Source of the DNA: Methylophilus glucosoxydans
GTDB taxonomy: Bacteria > Pseudomonadota > Gammaproteobacteria > Burkholderiales > Methylophilaceae
DNA: 27,545 bases
Assembly: GCF_042676145.1 (NCBI RefSeq)
Contig: NZ_JBHTJW010000005.1
Location: forward strand, 1-27,545
Direction of reading: 5' to 3'
Shown: positions 1 through 7,201 of the stretch, piece by piece
Position numbering within the stretch: the first letter of the stretch is position 1
Layout of the letters: every line of letters starts with the position of its first letter
The notes under the pieces: generated by a model
Seen by the model: the letters and a program-made list of their open reading frames with translations, nothing else
What the model was told of the DNA's origin: nothing
The model's database searches: none
Position numbers and translations under genes: made by a program

Positions 1-2090
1 GCCTTGAATTGACCACTCACGGTACCAGTCACGGGGATGGCGGCAGCAGTCGATTCAGCAACGTTCACAATGCCATCACCAGCAACGTTTGCATCCAGGC
101 TGATTGCCAAGGCTGGAGGCAACAAGTTCACGGTGTATGTCTGCGTATCAGTGGCGGTTGCGCTGTTACCCACAGTATTCGTTGTGGTCACGCTCGCAAA
201 AATAGTGCTGTCAGCATCAGCCGCCAGGTCTGCGCCAGGAACATTGATGGAGAACTTACCACCATCCAACACTGCACCTGTGAAGGTTTTGTTGTTAATG
301 GTCAAGGTGACAATATCGCCTACCTTGAATTGACCACTCACGGTACCAGTCACTGGGATGGAAGCAGCAGTCGATTCAGCCACGTTCACAATACCATCAC
401 CAGCAACGTTTGCATCCAGGCTGATCGCTAACGCTGGGGGTGCTACATCAACGCTATAAACTTGTGTATCACTAGCACTTGTTGAGTTGCCTGCTACATC
501 GGTGACAGTGATTTTTGCATCTACAGTGCGGTCAGAATCACCAGCCAAATCTGCACCAGGGACCTTAATTGAGAAATTACCATTTGCGTCTACAGCGCCG
601 GTATAGTTATTACCGTTTACAGTAATGGTGACTATATCACCCGCCTTAAATTCACCAGCAACTTTGCCTGTTACTGGAATACCGGCAGACTGCGACTCTG
701 TCAGATTCACAACACCATCACCAGCAATGTTGGAATCTAGCGTGATTGTGACTTTTGGTGCATCAACATCTACGGTAAACGTCTCACTATTTTTGGTGCT
801 TACATTCCCTGCCAGATCAGTGACTGTAATGATTGGTGTATATGTTCCACTGTTTAAAGCAGCCCCCGTTAAAGGCACGGTCCATACAGCGGTACCATTA
901 GGTCCAGCTGATACTGTGGCTGTGTAGTCTTTACCATCAATTGTAACCACCACTTTATCAGTGACGTTTTCTGTCGTCCCGATCAAAGTAGGGGCTTGGT
1001 TTTTGGTGATATTGTCCGTTTGACTTGCACCGGTATCGTCAATCACAGTTTCAGGCAATTGGCCACTGATCTTGCTCAAATCAGGCGGAGTGGTGTCAAC
1101 ATCATAAGCTTGTTTGGTGGTGGCAGTGGTTGAGTTACCTGCGATATCAGTTGTGGTGATTTTCGCATCAACTGTTTTGTCTGGGTCTGTCGCCAGGTCA
1201 GCACCTGGAACATTGATTGTAAACTTACCATTTGCGTCTACCGCGCCGGTAAAGTCTTTACCATTGACAGTAATGGTTACAACATCACCTGTTTTAAACT
1301 CACCTGTTACTGTCCCTGTCACAGGAATACCCGCAGACTGAGACTCTGTCAGGTTCACAACACCATCACCTGCAATGTTGGAATCTAGTGTGATTGTGAT
1401 TTTCGGTGCATCAGCATCTACGGTAAATGTCTCACTATTTTTGGTGCTTACATTACCAGCCAAATCTGTCACGGTCAGGACAGGAGTATACGTTTTGCTG
1501 GTTAATGGAGCAGCGTTTATATCTTTAAGACTGAGGCTCCATACCGCGGTGCCATTCGGACCCGCTGTCACTGTCGCGGTATACTTATTACCATCAATCG
1601 TCACTTCGACTTTATCGGTAACCTTCTCAGTCGTACCAGTTAAGGTTGGTTGCGTATTTTTTGTAATATTATCGGTTTGGCTGACACCTGTATCATCCAC
1701 AACTGTTTCTGGAAGCTCACCACTAATCTTGCTCAAATCAGGCGGGGTGGTGTCCACATCGTAAGCTTGCTTGGTGGTCGCAGTGGTTGAGTTACCTGCT
1801 GTATCAGTTGTAGTGATTTTTGCATCAACTGTTTTGTCTGGGTCTGCCGCCAGGTCAGCACCTGGCACGTTAATTGTAAACTTACCACTTGCATCTACTG
1901 CCACAGTAAAGTCTTTACCATTGACAGTAATTGTTACAACATCGCCTGTTTTAAATTCACCTGTTACTGTCCCTGTCACAGGAATACCAGGTGAGGTAGA
2001 CTCGGCGATATTAACAACACCATCGCCCGCAATGTTCGAGTCTAAAGTGATTGTAATTTCAGGCGGAGTGGTGTCAACCACTGCAGAGTC
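1..2090 (-). repeat. Tandem Ig-like repeat units within lapA
   Basis: Direct DNA repeats encode the adhesin's Ig-like domains. The segment at 2-120 recurs at 323-441 with a constant 321-base offset (107 codons) and few mismatches. The segment beginning TCAGGCGGAGTGGTGTC at 1081 recurs at 1738 with a 657-base offset (219 codons, a two-domain super-unit), and the same start is seen again at about 2060. The units are of two alternating types in the part near the N-terminus and become a single 107-residue type at the window edge. Such arrays are prone to copy-number change and to assembly collapse. Confidence 0.85.
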
Positions 2091-2879
2091 TGAGGCTGTA
2101 GGTGAAGTCTGACCAGACTGGTTTGTCACTGATGCAGACACTAAAAGTGTTTGGCCTTCCAGGCTTGATGGTACAGGAATGCTAACATCTACAAATCCTG
2201 CTGCAATATTTTCAGCTGTCAAAGTAACCGTAATTGAACCAGTGTTATGCACCACATTCACAACATCACCTGGCTCGACGCCTATTGGCAGCCCGATACG
2301 CGCTGTCGTTTGACCATTCGTGACTTCACTTGCACTCAAAAGGCCTTCTGGTGCTTGATCATTAAGTAATGTAACAGTGGGTGAACTGGTTGCGGGTAAG
2401 AGGTAAACGTAGTTTGGAGGAATATTTACTGCGCCTGCATCTGCGCCGGCACCATTGCCGCCGTTATAGTTAGCCCCTGCTGCATCAGGCGTTTGAATAC
2501 GATCCAAGTTAACAAAGGAGGCATTACCATCACTACCTGCTTCGCCAGCAGCCGGGTTATCAAGCACCTCAGTAACATCGCGGCCTTCATTCAAGGCAGT
2601 TAAAACGGCATCAAATACAGCTTGGTTAACAGCATTTTCTGTGACATCAGATACATCAACTTGCGCAAGGTTATCCGTAATTTTGACGGTTTGCGCTTCG
2701 GCAAAATTAACGGTTTCACCATTTGCAAGTTTCACAGTAACCGCTGCGCCTGAGGCAGTAATTACTTTATCTCCTGCATGCAGCGTTTCGCCCTGCTTCA
2801 ACATATGGCGACTGCCATTTGCATCCACAACAATTGCCATACCTTGAACGTTTGTAACTGTACCGATCACAGTAGCCAT
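1..2879 (-). CDS. lapA: LapA/BapA-like giant surface adhesin, N-terminal part (3' end runs off the window)
   Basis: An open frame reads from ATG at 2879 leftward off the window (959 full codons), with a GAGG ribosome site 5 bases upstream. Residues 1-150 resemble the retention module of type I-secreted LapA/BapA adhesins: a start MATVIGTVTNVQGMAIVVDA, then a small beta-rich domain, then P109-A-A-G112, which matches the di-alanine site cut by LapG. A Gly/Ala/Asn-rich linker (about 130-150) follows, then tandem Ig-like repeats. Two repeat types are visible: one with GDGVVN, IPVTGTVTGEFK and GKFTINVPGADLA, the other with TDNITKNTQPTLTGTTEKV. The family is exported by LapBCE and stays threaded in the outer membrane until LapG cuts it. 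RTX repeats and the C-terminal secretion signal should lie left of the window. All partner genes sit just upstream, which supports the call. Confidence 0.9.
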   Translation of the reverse strand, partial: MATVIGTVTNVQGMAIVVDANGSRHMLKQGETLHAGDKVITASGAAVTVKLANGETVNFAEAQTVKITDNLAQVDVSDVTENAVNQAVFDAVLTALNEGRDVTEVLDNPAAGEAGSDGNASFVNLDRIQTPDAAGANYNGGNGAGADAGAVNIPPNYVYLLPATSSPTVTLLNDQAPEGLLSASEVTNGQTTARIGLPIGVEPGDVVNVVHNTGSITVTLTAENIAAGFVDVSIPVPSSLEGQTLLVSASVTNQSGQTSPTASDSAVVDTTPPEITITLDSNIAGDGVVNIAESTSPGIPVTGTVTGEFKTGDVVTITVNGKDFTVAVDASGKFTINVPGADLAADPDKTVDAKITTTDTAGNSTTATTKQAYDVDTTPPDLSKISGELPETVVDDTGVSQTDNITKNTQPTLTGTTEKVTDKVEVTIDGNKYTATVTAGPNGTAVWSLSLKDINAAPLTSKTYTPVLTVTDLAGNVSTKNSETFTVDADAPKITITLDSNIAGDGVVNLTESQSAGIPVTGTVTGEFKTGDVVTITVNGKDFTGAVDANGKFTINVPGADLATDPDKTVDAKITTTDIAGNSTTATTKQAYDVDTTPPDLSKISGQLPETVIDDTGASQTDNITKNQAPTLIGTTENVTDKVVVTIDGKDYTATVSAGPNGTAVWTVPLTGAALNSGTYTPIITVTDLAGNVSTKNSETFTVDVDAPKVTITLDSNIAGDGVVNLTESQSAGIPVTGKVAGEFKAGDIVTITVNGNNYTGAVDANGNFSIKVPGADLAGDSDRTVDAKITVTDVAGNSTSASDTQVYSVDVAPPALAISLDANVAGDGIVNVAESTAASIPVTGTVSGQFKVGDIVTLTINNKTFTGAVLDGGKFSINVPGADLAADADSTIFASVTTTNTVGNSATATDTQTYTVNLLPPALAISLDANVAGDGIVNVAESTAAAIPVTGTVSGQFK

Positions 2880-2950
2880 TTTTTCCTCACTTTAAGTTGA
2901 GACAATTTTGATAGTCTCGTATTAAACGCGAGTAAACAATGAAAATCTAT

Positions 2951-2964
2951 TGTACTAAAGTACA
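2951..2964. promoter_or_regulatory. Palindrome overlapping a possible lapA -10 box
   Basis: TGTACT-AA-AGTACA is a perfect inverted repeat with 6-base arms, 72 bases upstream of the lapA ATG. On the minus strand its edge overlaps TACAAT, a fair -10 hexamer; no convincing -35 is visible, as expected for an activated promoter. A dimeric regulator could bind here, and the LuxR-type regulator encoded at 5107-5781 is the obvious candidate. That link is inference only. Confidence 0.35.
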
Positions 2965-3026
2965 GTATGAAACTCGGGATATAAAACGCTTAAGTAATTT
3001 AAAAGTCATAACGCGTAGAGAGATAT

Positions 3027-3057
3027 AAAAAAAAGCGGAGTCAAATGACTCCGCTTT
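3027..3057 (-). terminator. Rho-independent terminator of the lap secretion operon
   Basis: On the minus strand a GC-rich hairpin (GCGGAGTC / GACTCCGC, 4-base loop, flanked by AAA/TTT pairs) is followed directly by eight T residues. It lies about 30 bases past the lapE stop and 147 bases before lapA, so it separates the secretion operon from lapA, which needs its own promoter. Confidence 0.88.
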
Positions 3058-3087
3058 CATTTAAACAACTTAATCGTCTTGGAATAA

Positions 3088-4886
3088 TTACTCAACAGCC
3101 TGGAAACGAATAATTTCTACACGACGGTTGGCATCGTTACCTTCCACTGGATCGTTTTCAGCAATCGGCTGTGAGAAACCATAGCCCTTAACAACCAGTC
3201 GCTTAGCATCAGTGCCTTTTTTGATCAGATAGTCGGCCACGGCTTTTGCACGTTTTTCAGACAACAGCAGATTGTACTTTTCTTTAGAAGTACTACGCTT
3301 GTCCGTGTGGCCGGCAATCTCAACCTTGTCGTTGCCCCACTCTTTGACAATATCATTCACAATATCCAGGTCGGCATAGGACTCTGGCAAGATAATCGCG
3401 CTATTAGCCTGGAACAGAATGCGTGGCGTAAATTTCATGGTCGCCTTTTCTTGCGCTTTAGGCTTAAAGGCTTCACCACTACCTTCCCATGGTTTGGCAT
3501 TTGCCAGCAATGCTGCTTTATCGGGCACGATTTGCTCAGGCACTACTGCTTTACACACATTCTCGCGATCCATGTATTCTTCACGAGGATAATCACCCAC
3601 ATCTGTGCGTGTAACGCCGAGTTTGCTCAGCAACAAGCCTTGACCTGCATACGTTTTTGCATAGGCCGTATTCAAATCCATTTCCGCAATAGTGAAGTTA
3701 CGACGTGACTGGAAGTATTCGTTTTCAGTATCCAGCAAGTCAAGCAAGGTACGCTGGCCGATTTCGTATTGCTTGCGATAAGCCAAGCGCGCATTTTCAA
3801 TCGAATCCTGATGCTGTTTGCGGTAAGCCACTTGCTCAGTCAGTTGCTTAATGCTGTTGTAAGAAATTGCAACCAGTTGGCGGGTATCAATACACGCTTT
3901 GTCTCGCAAGTCGTGTGAGCGGTTCAGGGTTTCAACCGCGGAGTCCAGATTGGATTTATCCGTAAAGCCGTTGAAAATATTCCAGCTCGCAGTTACTTCC
4001 AGCGTATCGGCAGCTAAAGTACTGAGTCTACTTTTATCGTTGACGTCAATAATTTTACGGCCTTGCAAATCAACACGCGGCATAAAGGCAGCTTTACGAC
4101 CGGAAACAGATTTTTCAACCGCAATAATATTTTCGATCGCAGCCAGAACGTTCGGGTTTTGCTTGTAAGCAGCATCTAACACCTGATCAGCTGAAGGAGC
4201 AAGACCATCGCCCGTCATCATCACTTCATTCAGATTCTCCGGCGGCAACTCACCTACCAGACGCTGAAAGCGCGCAGAAACATCATACAAATTATTTGTT
4301 TCCGTCACCAGATTAGCCTCAGCCAAAGCAAGACGCCCTGTTGCTTGCTCAAGGTCAACCTTCTTACCTACGCCAGCATCTACACGAGACTTGATCTTAT
4401 CGAAGACTTGCTTGTGCACGACAAAGTTATCCTGAGCATAAGAGACCAAGCGGCGGTAACGGATCAAATCGTAGTAAGCGGTAACGCTACTGCCTGCATC
4501 TGCCCTTGCAACTCGTAGAAGCGTGACTTAGCCACATGGTCCAGACGACCGACTTCTGATGGCGTCGCCAGGCCATCAAAAATCATTTGGCGCAGAGTCA
4601 GGGTGGATTGCTGGTTAGGAGAATAGGTATTGCTTACATTAGGGGTCAGGCGCTCCTGATTTCTGAACACCTGATCTACAGTCACGTTCGGCAGATATTT
4701 GCCTTTGGCCGCAGACTCATCCAGTTCCGCTGACTTAAATGCATGAAAGCTCGCTTGAACTTCTGGGTTCTCTGATACTGCTTTCTCGATAATTTTTTCG
4801 AGACTTTCAGGACTCGCCGCCCAGGCCAACGAAGAATAAGAGAACACGCCCACGAGGAGCGCTGAGGCAATTTTTTTTAGTTTCAT
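3088..4886 (-). pseudogene. lapE: LapE-like TolC outer-membrane channel with fused OmpA domain, frameshifted
   Basis: Two overlapping frames together encode one protein. The first (ATG at 4886, stop at 4464-4466) gives a clear signal peptide (MKLKKIASALLVGVFSYSSLAWA) and the first TolC hairpin region with RQMIFDG. The second (to the stop at 3088) resumes at AYYDLIRYRRLVSYAQ and carries the rest of the TolC fold, including GQRTLLDLLDTENEYFQSRR. Joining them needs a -1 shift (one base or 3n+1 bases missing) between about 4465 and 4500; no slippery heptamer is seen there. After a proline/lysine-rich linker, the C-terminal ~115 residues are an OmpA-like peptidoglycan-binding domain (GHTDKRSTS, YNLLLSEKRA, NRRVEI). 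Type I secretion uses TolC as the outer-membrane exit; the OmpA fusion would anchor it to the cell wall. The lesion may be a real mutation or a sequencing error. Confidence 0.8.
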
Positions 4887-5060
4887 TTGCAGACTCTTAA
4901 CAAGTTATAAAGATTCATCCAAAATCAGTATAACCACGGAACTAAGCCTGCACAAGAGTGGTCACCGCAATAAACCACAAACTTTTTGATAAATTTAGTG
5001 TAATTAGTCAAAAAAATGGAATTGATGCAATATAAAAACTCAAAAAAACCTTCATATATT

Positions 5061-5085
5061 CATATATTTACACGATAAATATATG
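5061..5085. repeat. Perfect AT-rich inverted repeat upstream of lapE
   Basis: CATATATTTA-cacga-TAAATATATG has 10-base perfect arms and a 5-base spacer. It lies in the 220-base gap between the regulator stop (5107) and lapE start (4886), with an extra direct copy of CATATATT at 5053-5060. It lacks GC pairs, so it is a poor terminator and better read as a candidate protein-binding site for a lapE promoter. The rest of the gap is AT-rich with no other gene. Confidence 0.4.
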
Positions 5086-5106
5086 AGTTAACTTATTTAT
5101 TACACG

Positions 5107-5781
5107 TTAATTTAGTTGAGATTTATTTAAGCTGGGATTTTTAATGCCCACATTACCGGCAAAATGTCCCGGCGTGGACTGCCCCTGCAGAACCAAAGCC
5201 AAATGCAACCGGTCGCGCACCTTAAGCGTATCAAAGACAGAAGTAAGATGTGCCTTAACCGTACGCTCGGATATGGCCAGTAAGCGGGCAATCTCTTTAT
5301 TACTACTTCCTTTAGCGGCCTCTAACGCCACCTCTCGCTCACGCTTGGTCAAATTCTCCAGAATATCCTCTGGCACAGCTGACGTGGCTTTGCCACCGGT
5401 TGTGAGGCTGATCAGATGCTTGAGTACATCACGTCCCAGCCATACCCCGCCTTGCGAAACCACACTAGAAACCTCTTTGAGCACATTTGGATGTGCATAC
5501 GCATGCAAATAGCCAACCGCCCCTGACTCCAGTGCCTGCATGGCTTCAACTTGCTCGGGGTTATTGGAGAGGACGATGACTTTGGCGGCAGGCAACACGC
5601 GAAGAATGTGTTGCACAGATTGACGCCAAAGGCTGCCCTGCTCTAGTTGCGCATGCACCCAAATGATGGGTGCCCCTGCAATATCTGCAGAAATCACATC
5701 AGAAATGAGGGTTGATTGAGGAAAGGCCTTTTGCCAGGACTCGATTGCGTTTTTGAGGGTCGTGATAAATATATGCTTCAT
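5107..5781 (-). CDS. LuxR/NarL-type transcriptional regulator with degenerate receiver domain
   Basis: This 224-residue protein has a C-terminal LuxR-type helix-turn-helix (about 143-198: LTKREREVALEAAKG, SNKEIARLLAISERTVKAHL). The N-terminal part follows the receiver fold (VIVLSNN at 68-74, ALESGAVGYLHAYAHPNVL at 83-101), but the phosphorylation residues are gone. The beta-1 acidic pair is absent (FITTLKN), no Asp occupies the acceptor slot near residues 41-43 (IIWVHAQL), and the usual Lys after GYL is His93. It is therefore probably not controlled by phosphorylation. W114-L-G-R117 sits roughly where VpsT-type regulators carry their c-di-GMP motif W[FLM][TS]R, with Gly at the third position. 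It begins 5 bases after the lapC stop, so it is in the lap operon and probably controls lap genes (inference). Confidence 0.82.
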   Translation of the reverse strand: MKHIFITTLKNAIESWQKAFPQSTLISDVISADIAGAPIIWVHAQLEQGSLWRQSVQHILRVLPAAKVIVLSNNPEQVEAMQALESGAVGYLHAYAHPNVLKEVSSVVSQGGVWLGRDVLKHLISLTTGGKATSAVPEDILENLTKREREVALEAAKGSSNKEIARLLAISERTVKAHLTSVFDTLKVRDRLHLALVLQGQSTPGHFAGNVGIKNPSLNKSQLN

Positions 5782-5786
5782 AGTTT

Positions 5787-7199
5787 TTAGCGCTCGGTCA
5801 ATGCGTACGATTTAGCTTTTAACACTGGTTTTAATAAATAAGACAGCACCGTTTTTTTACCTGTGAGGATATCTACCTGTGCCACCATCCCCGGAATAAT
5901 CGGCAGATGGTCGCCAAGATTATTCTTGGTTGTCCTCACTTTAACGACATAATATGCATTACCTTTATCGTCTATCGTGGAATCTGCAGCAATATCTTCT
6001 ACAACACCATCCAAACTACCATAGATAGTGTAATCGTAGGCCGTGAGTTTGACCACTGCCGGCTGTTGCGGCCGGATAAAGGCGATATCCTTGGTTTGTA
6101 CTTTGGTTTCAATCACCAGTGCATCATCGCCTGGCACAATCTCCATCACCTCTTTACCAGGCTGAATGACGCCGCCTACCGTATTATAGTAAAGCTTGCT
6201 GATTTTGCCGTTCACCGGCGAAGTCAAAGTCGACTGTTTCACTTTATCTGAAAGCGCTACACTGGATTGTGTCAGACTGTTGATTTTGGCAGTCGTCTCA
6301 TTCAAATCTGTGCGGACTTTGCTCATGAAGGATTGTTGTGCTTCAGAAACCTTGCGGCGCGCTTCTGAAATCGCGGCGGTCAATCGTGACATCTGTGCCG
6401 ATGCCTGATCAATATCCCCTTTGGCACGGTTTGCATCACGCTCCAGGCGCAAAATCTCAATCTCTGAAACCGCTCCACTACTGAGTAAAGGGCGATTGGC
6501 AGCGAGCTCTTTACTGGTAGATTCATAAGTCTTGATCGCCACTTCTTTCTTAAACTGCACTTCCGATAGTTCACGTTCACGTTGCGATAGTTGGTCACGT
6601 GCAATATTGATTTGCGAATTCAACTCATCTCTGGCAGCGTTAAATAGCTGCAGCTCTTGCAAATAGGTATCAGGCGTTTTTTCTTGCACCTCACTGGGCG
6701 GGTTAAAGCTACCGCCATTCGCCAATGCCTTCAGTCGCGCCTCTTTGGCCGTCAAGGAAAGGTACTGACTCTCGTTTTCCTTGAGGGAGGAGATCGCCCG
6801 CGTTTCATCAATCTTGATCAAGGGTTGACCGCGTTTAACCGTATCCCCCAGCTGTACCATGATGTCAGTCACAATCCCACCATCCAGCGATTGCACAACC
6901 TGCACCTGACGTGACGGAATCACACGCCCCTCGCCACGGGTTACCTCATCAACCTTGGCAATGCCGGCCCAAACCAGCAAAACTACCAAGATCCCGAGGA
7001 TAGAATACATGATCAGCTTGGCATGCAGCATGGTGTCTTCAACCATCACATCATGCGCCTGCTCCACCCAGGTGCGCGATTCCGCTGTCTCGGTTTTGAC
7101 AATTTTATCCACCAGCGCGTGTACAGGCTTACCCAGGCGCACCCAAATACTGTCTGGTTTGGTAATCTGACCAATTTGATCGTATATTTTTTTTGCCAT
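5787..7199 (-). CDS. lapC: HlyD-family type I secretion periplasmic adaptor
   Basis: A 470-residue membrane fusion protein. A cytoplasmic N-terminus is followed by one transmembrane helix (about 62-84, LIMYSILGILVVLLVWAGIA), the first lipoyl-half motif (VVQSLDGGIVTDIMVQLGDTV), a long coiled-coil stretch (about 140-300, rich in Glu/Ser/Arg/Gln), the second lipoyl half (LTSPVNGKISKLYYNTVGGV) and the HlyD beta-barrel domain (VKLTAYDYTIYGSLDGVV, IIPGMVAQVDILTGKKTVL). It bridges the LapB ABC transporter and the TolC-like channel across the periplasm. It starts 2 bases after the lapB stop, so translation of the two is probably coupled. Length and domain order are normal for the family. Confidence 0.93.
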   Translation of the reverse strand: MAKKIYDQIGQITKPDSIWVRLGKPVHALVDKIVKTETAESRTWVEQAHDVMVEDTMLHAKLIMYSILGILVVLLVWAGIAKVDEVTRGEGRVIPSRQVQVVQSLDGGIVTDIMVQLGDTVKRGQPLIKIDETRAISSLKENESQYLSLTAKEARLKALANGGSFNPPSEVQEKTPDTYLQELQLFNAARDELNSQINIARDQLSQRERELSEVQFKKEVAIKTYESTSKELAANRPLLSSGAVSEIEILRLERDANRAKGDIDQASAQMSRLTAAISEARRKVSEAQQSFMSKVRTDLNETTAKINSLTQSSVALSDKVKQSTLTSPVNGKISKLYYNTVGGVIQPGKEVMEIVPGDDALVIETKVQTKDIAFIRPQQPAVVKLTAYDYTIYGSLDGVVEDIAADSTIDDKGNAYYVVKVRTTKNNLGDHLPIIPGMVAQVDILTGKKTVLSYLLKPVLKAKSYALTER

Positions 7200-7201
7200 G
7201 A

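Noticed and set aside
1..2090. Regular repeats as a CRISPR array
   Set aside because: The repeats are 321 and 657 bases long, in frame and protein-coding, with no short repeat-spacer pattern.
9..2112. Several plus-strand open frames of 75-140 residues
   Set aside because: They are antisense to the continuous, repeat-bearing lapA frame and arise from its repeat structure and biased codons.
4464..4500. Programmed -1 ribosomal frameshift producing full-length LapE
   Set aside because: No slippery X XXY YYZ heptamer lies in the overlap, and the joined helix looks short, so an indel is more likely.
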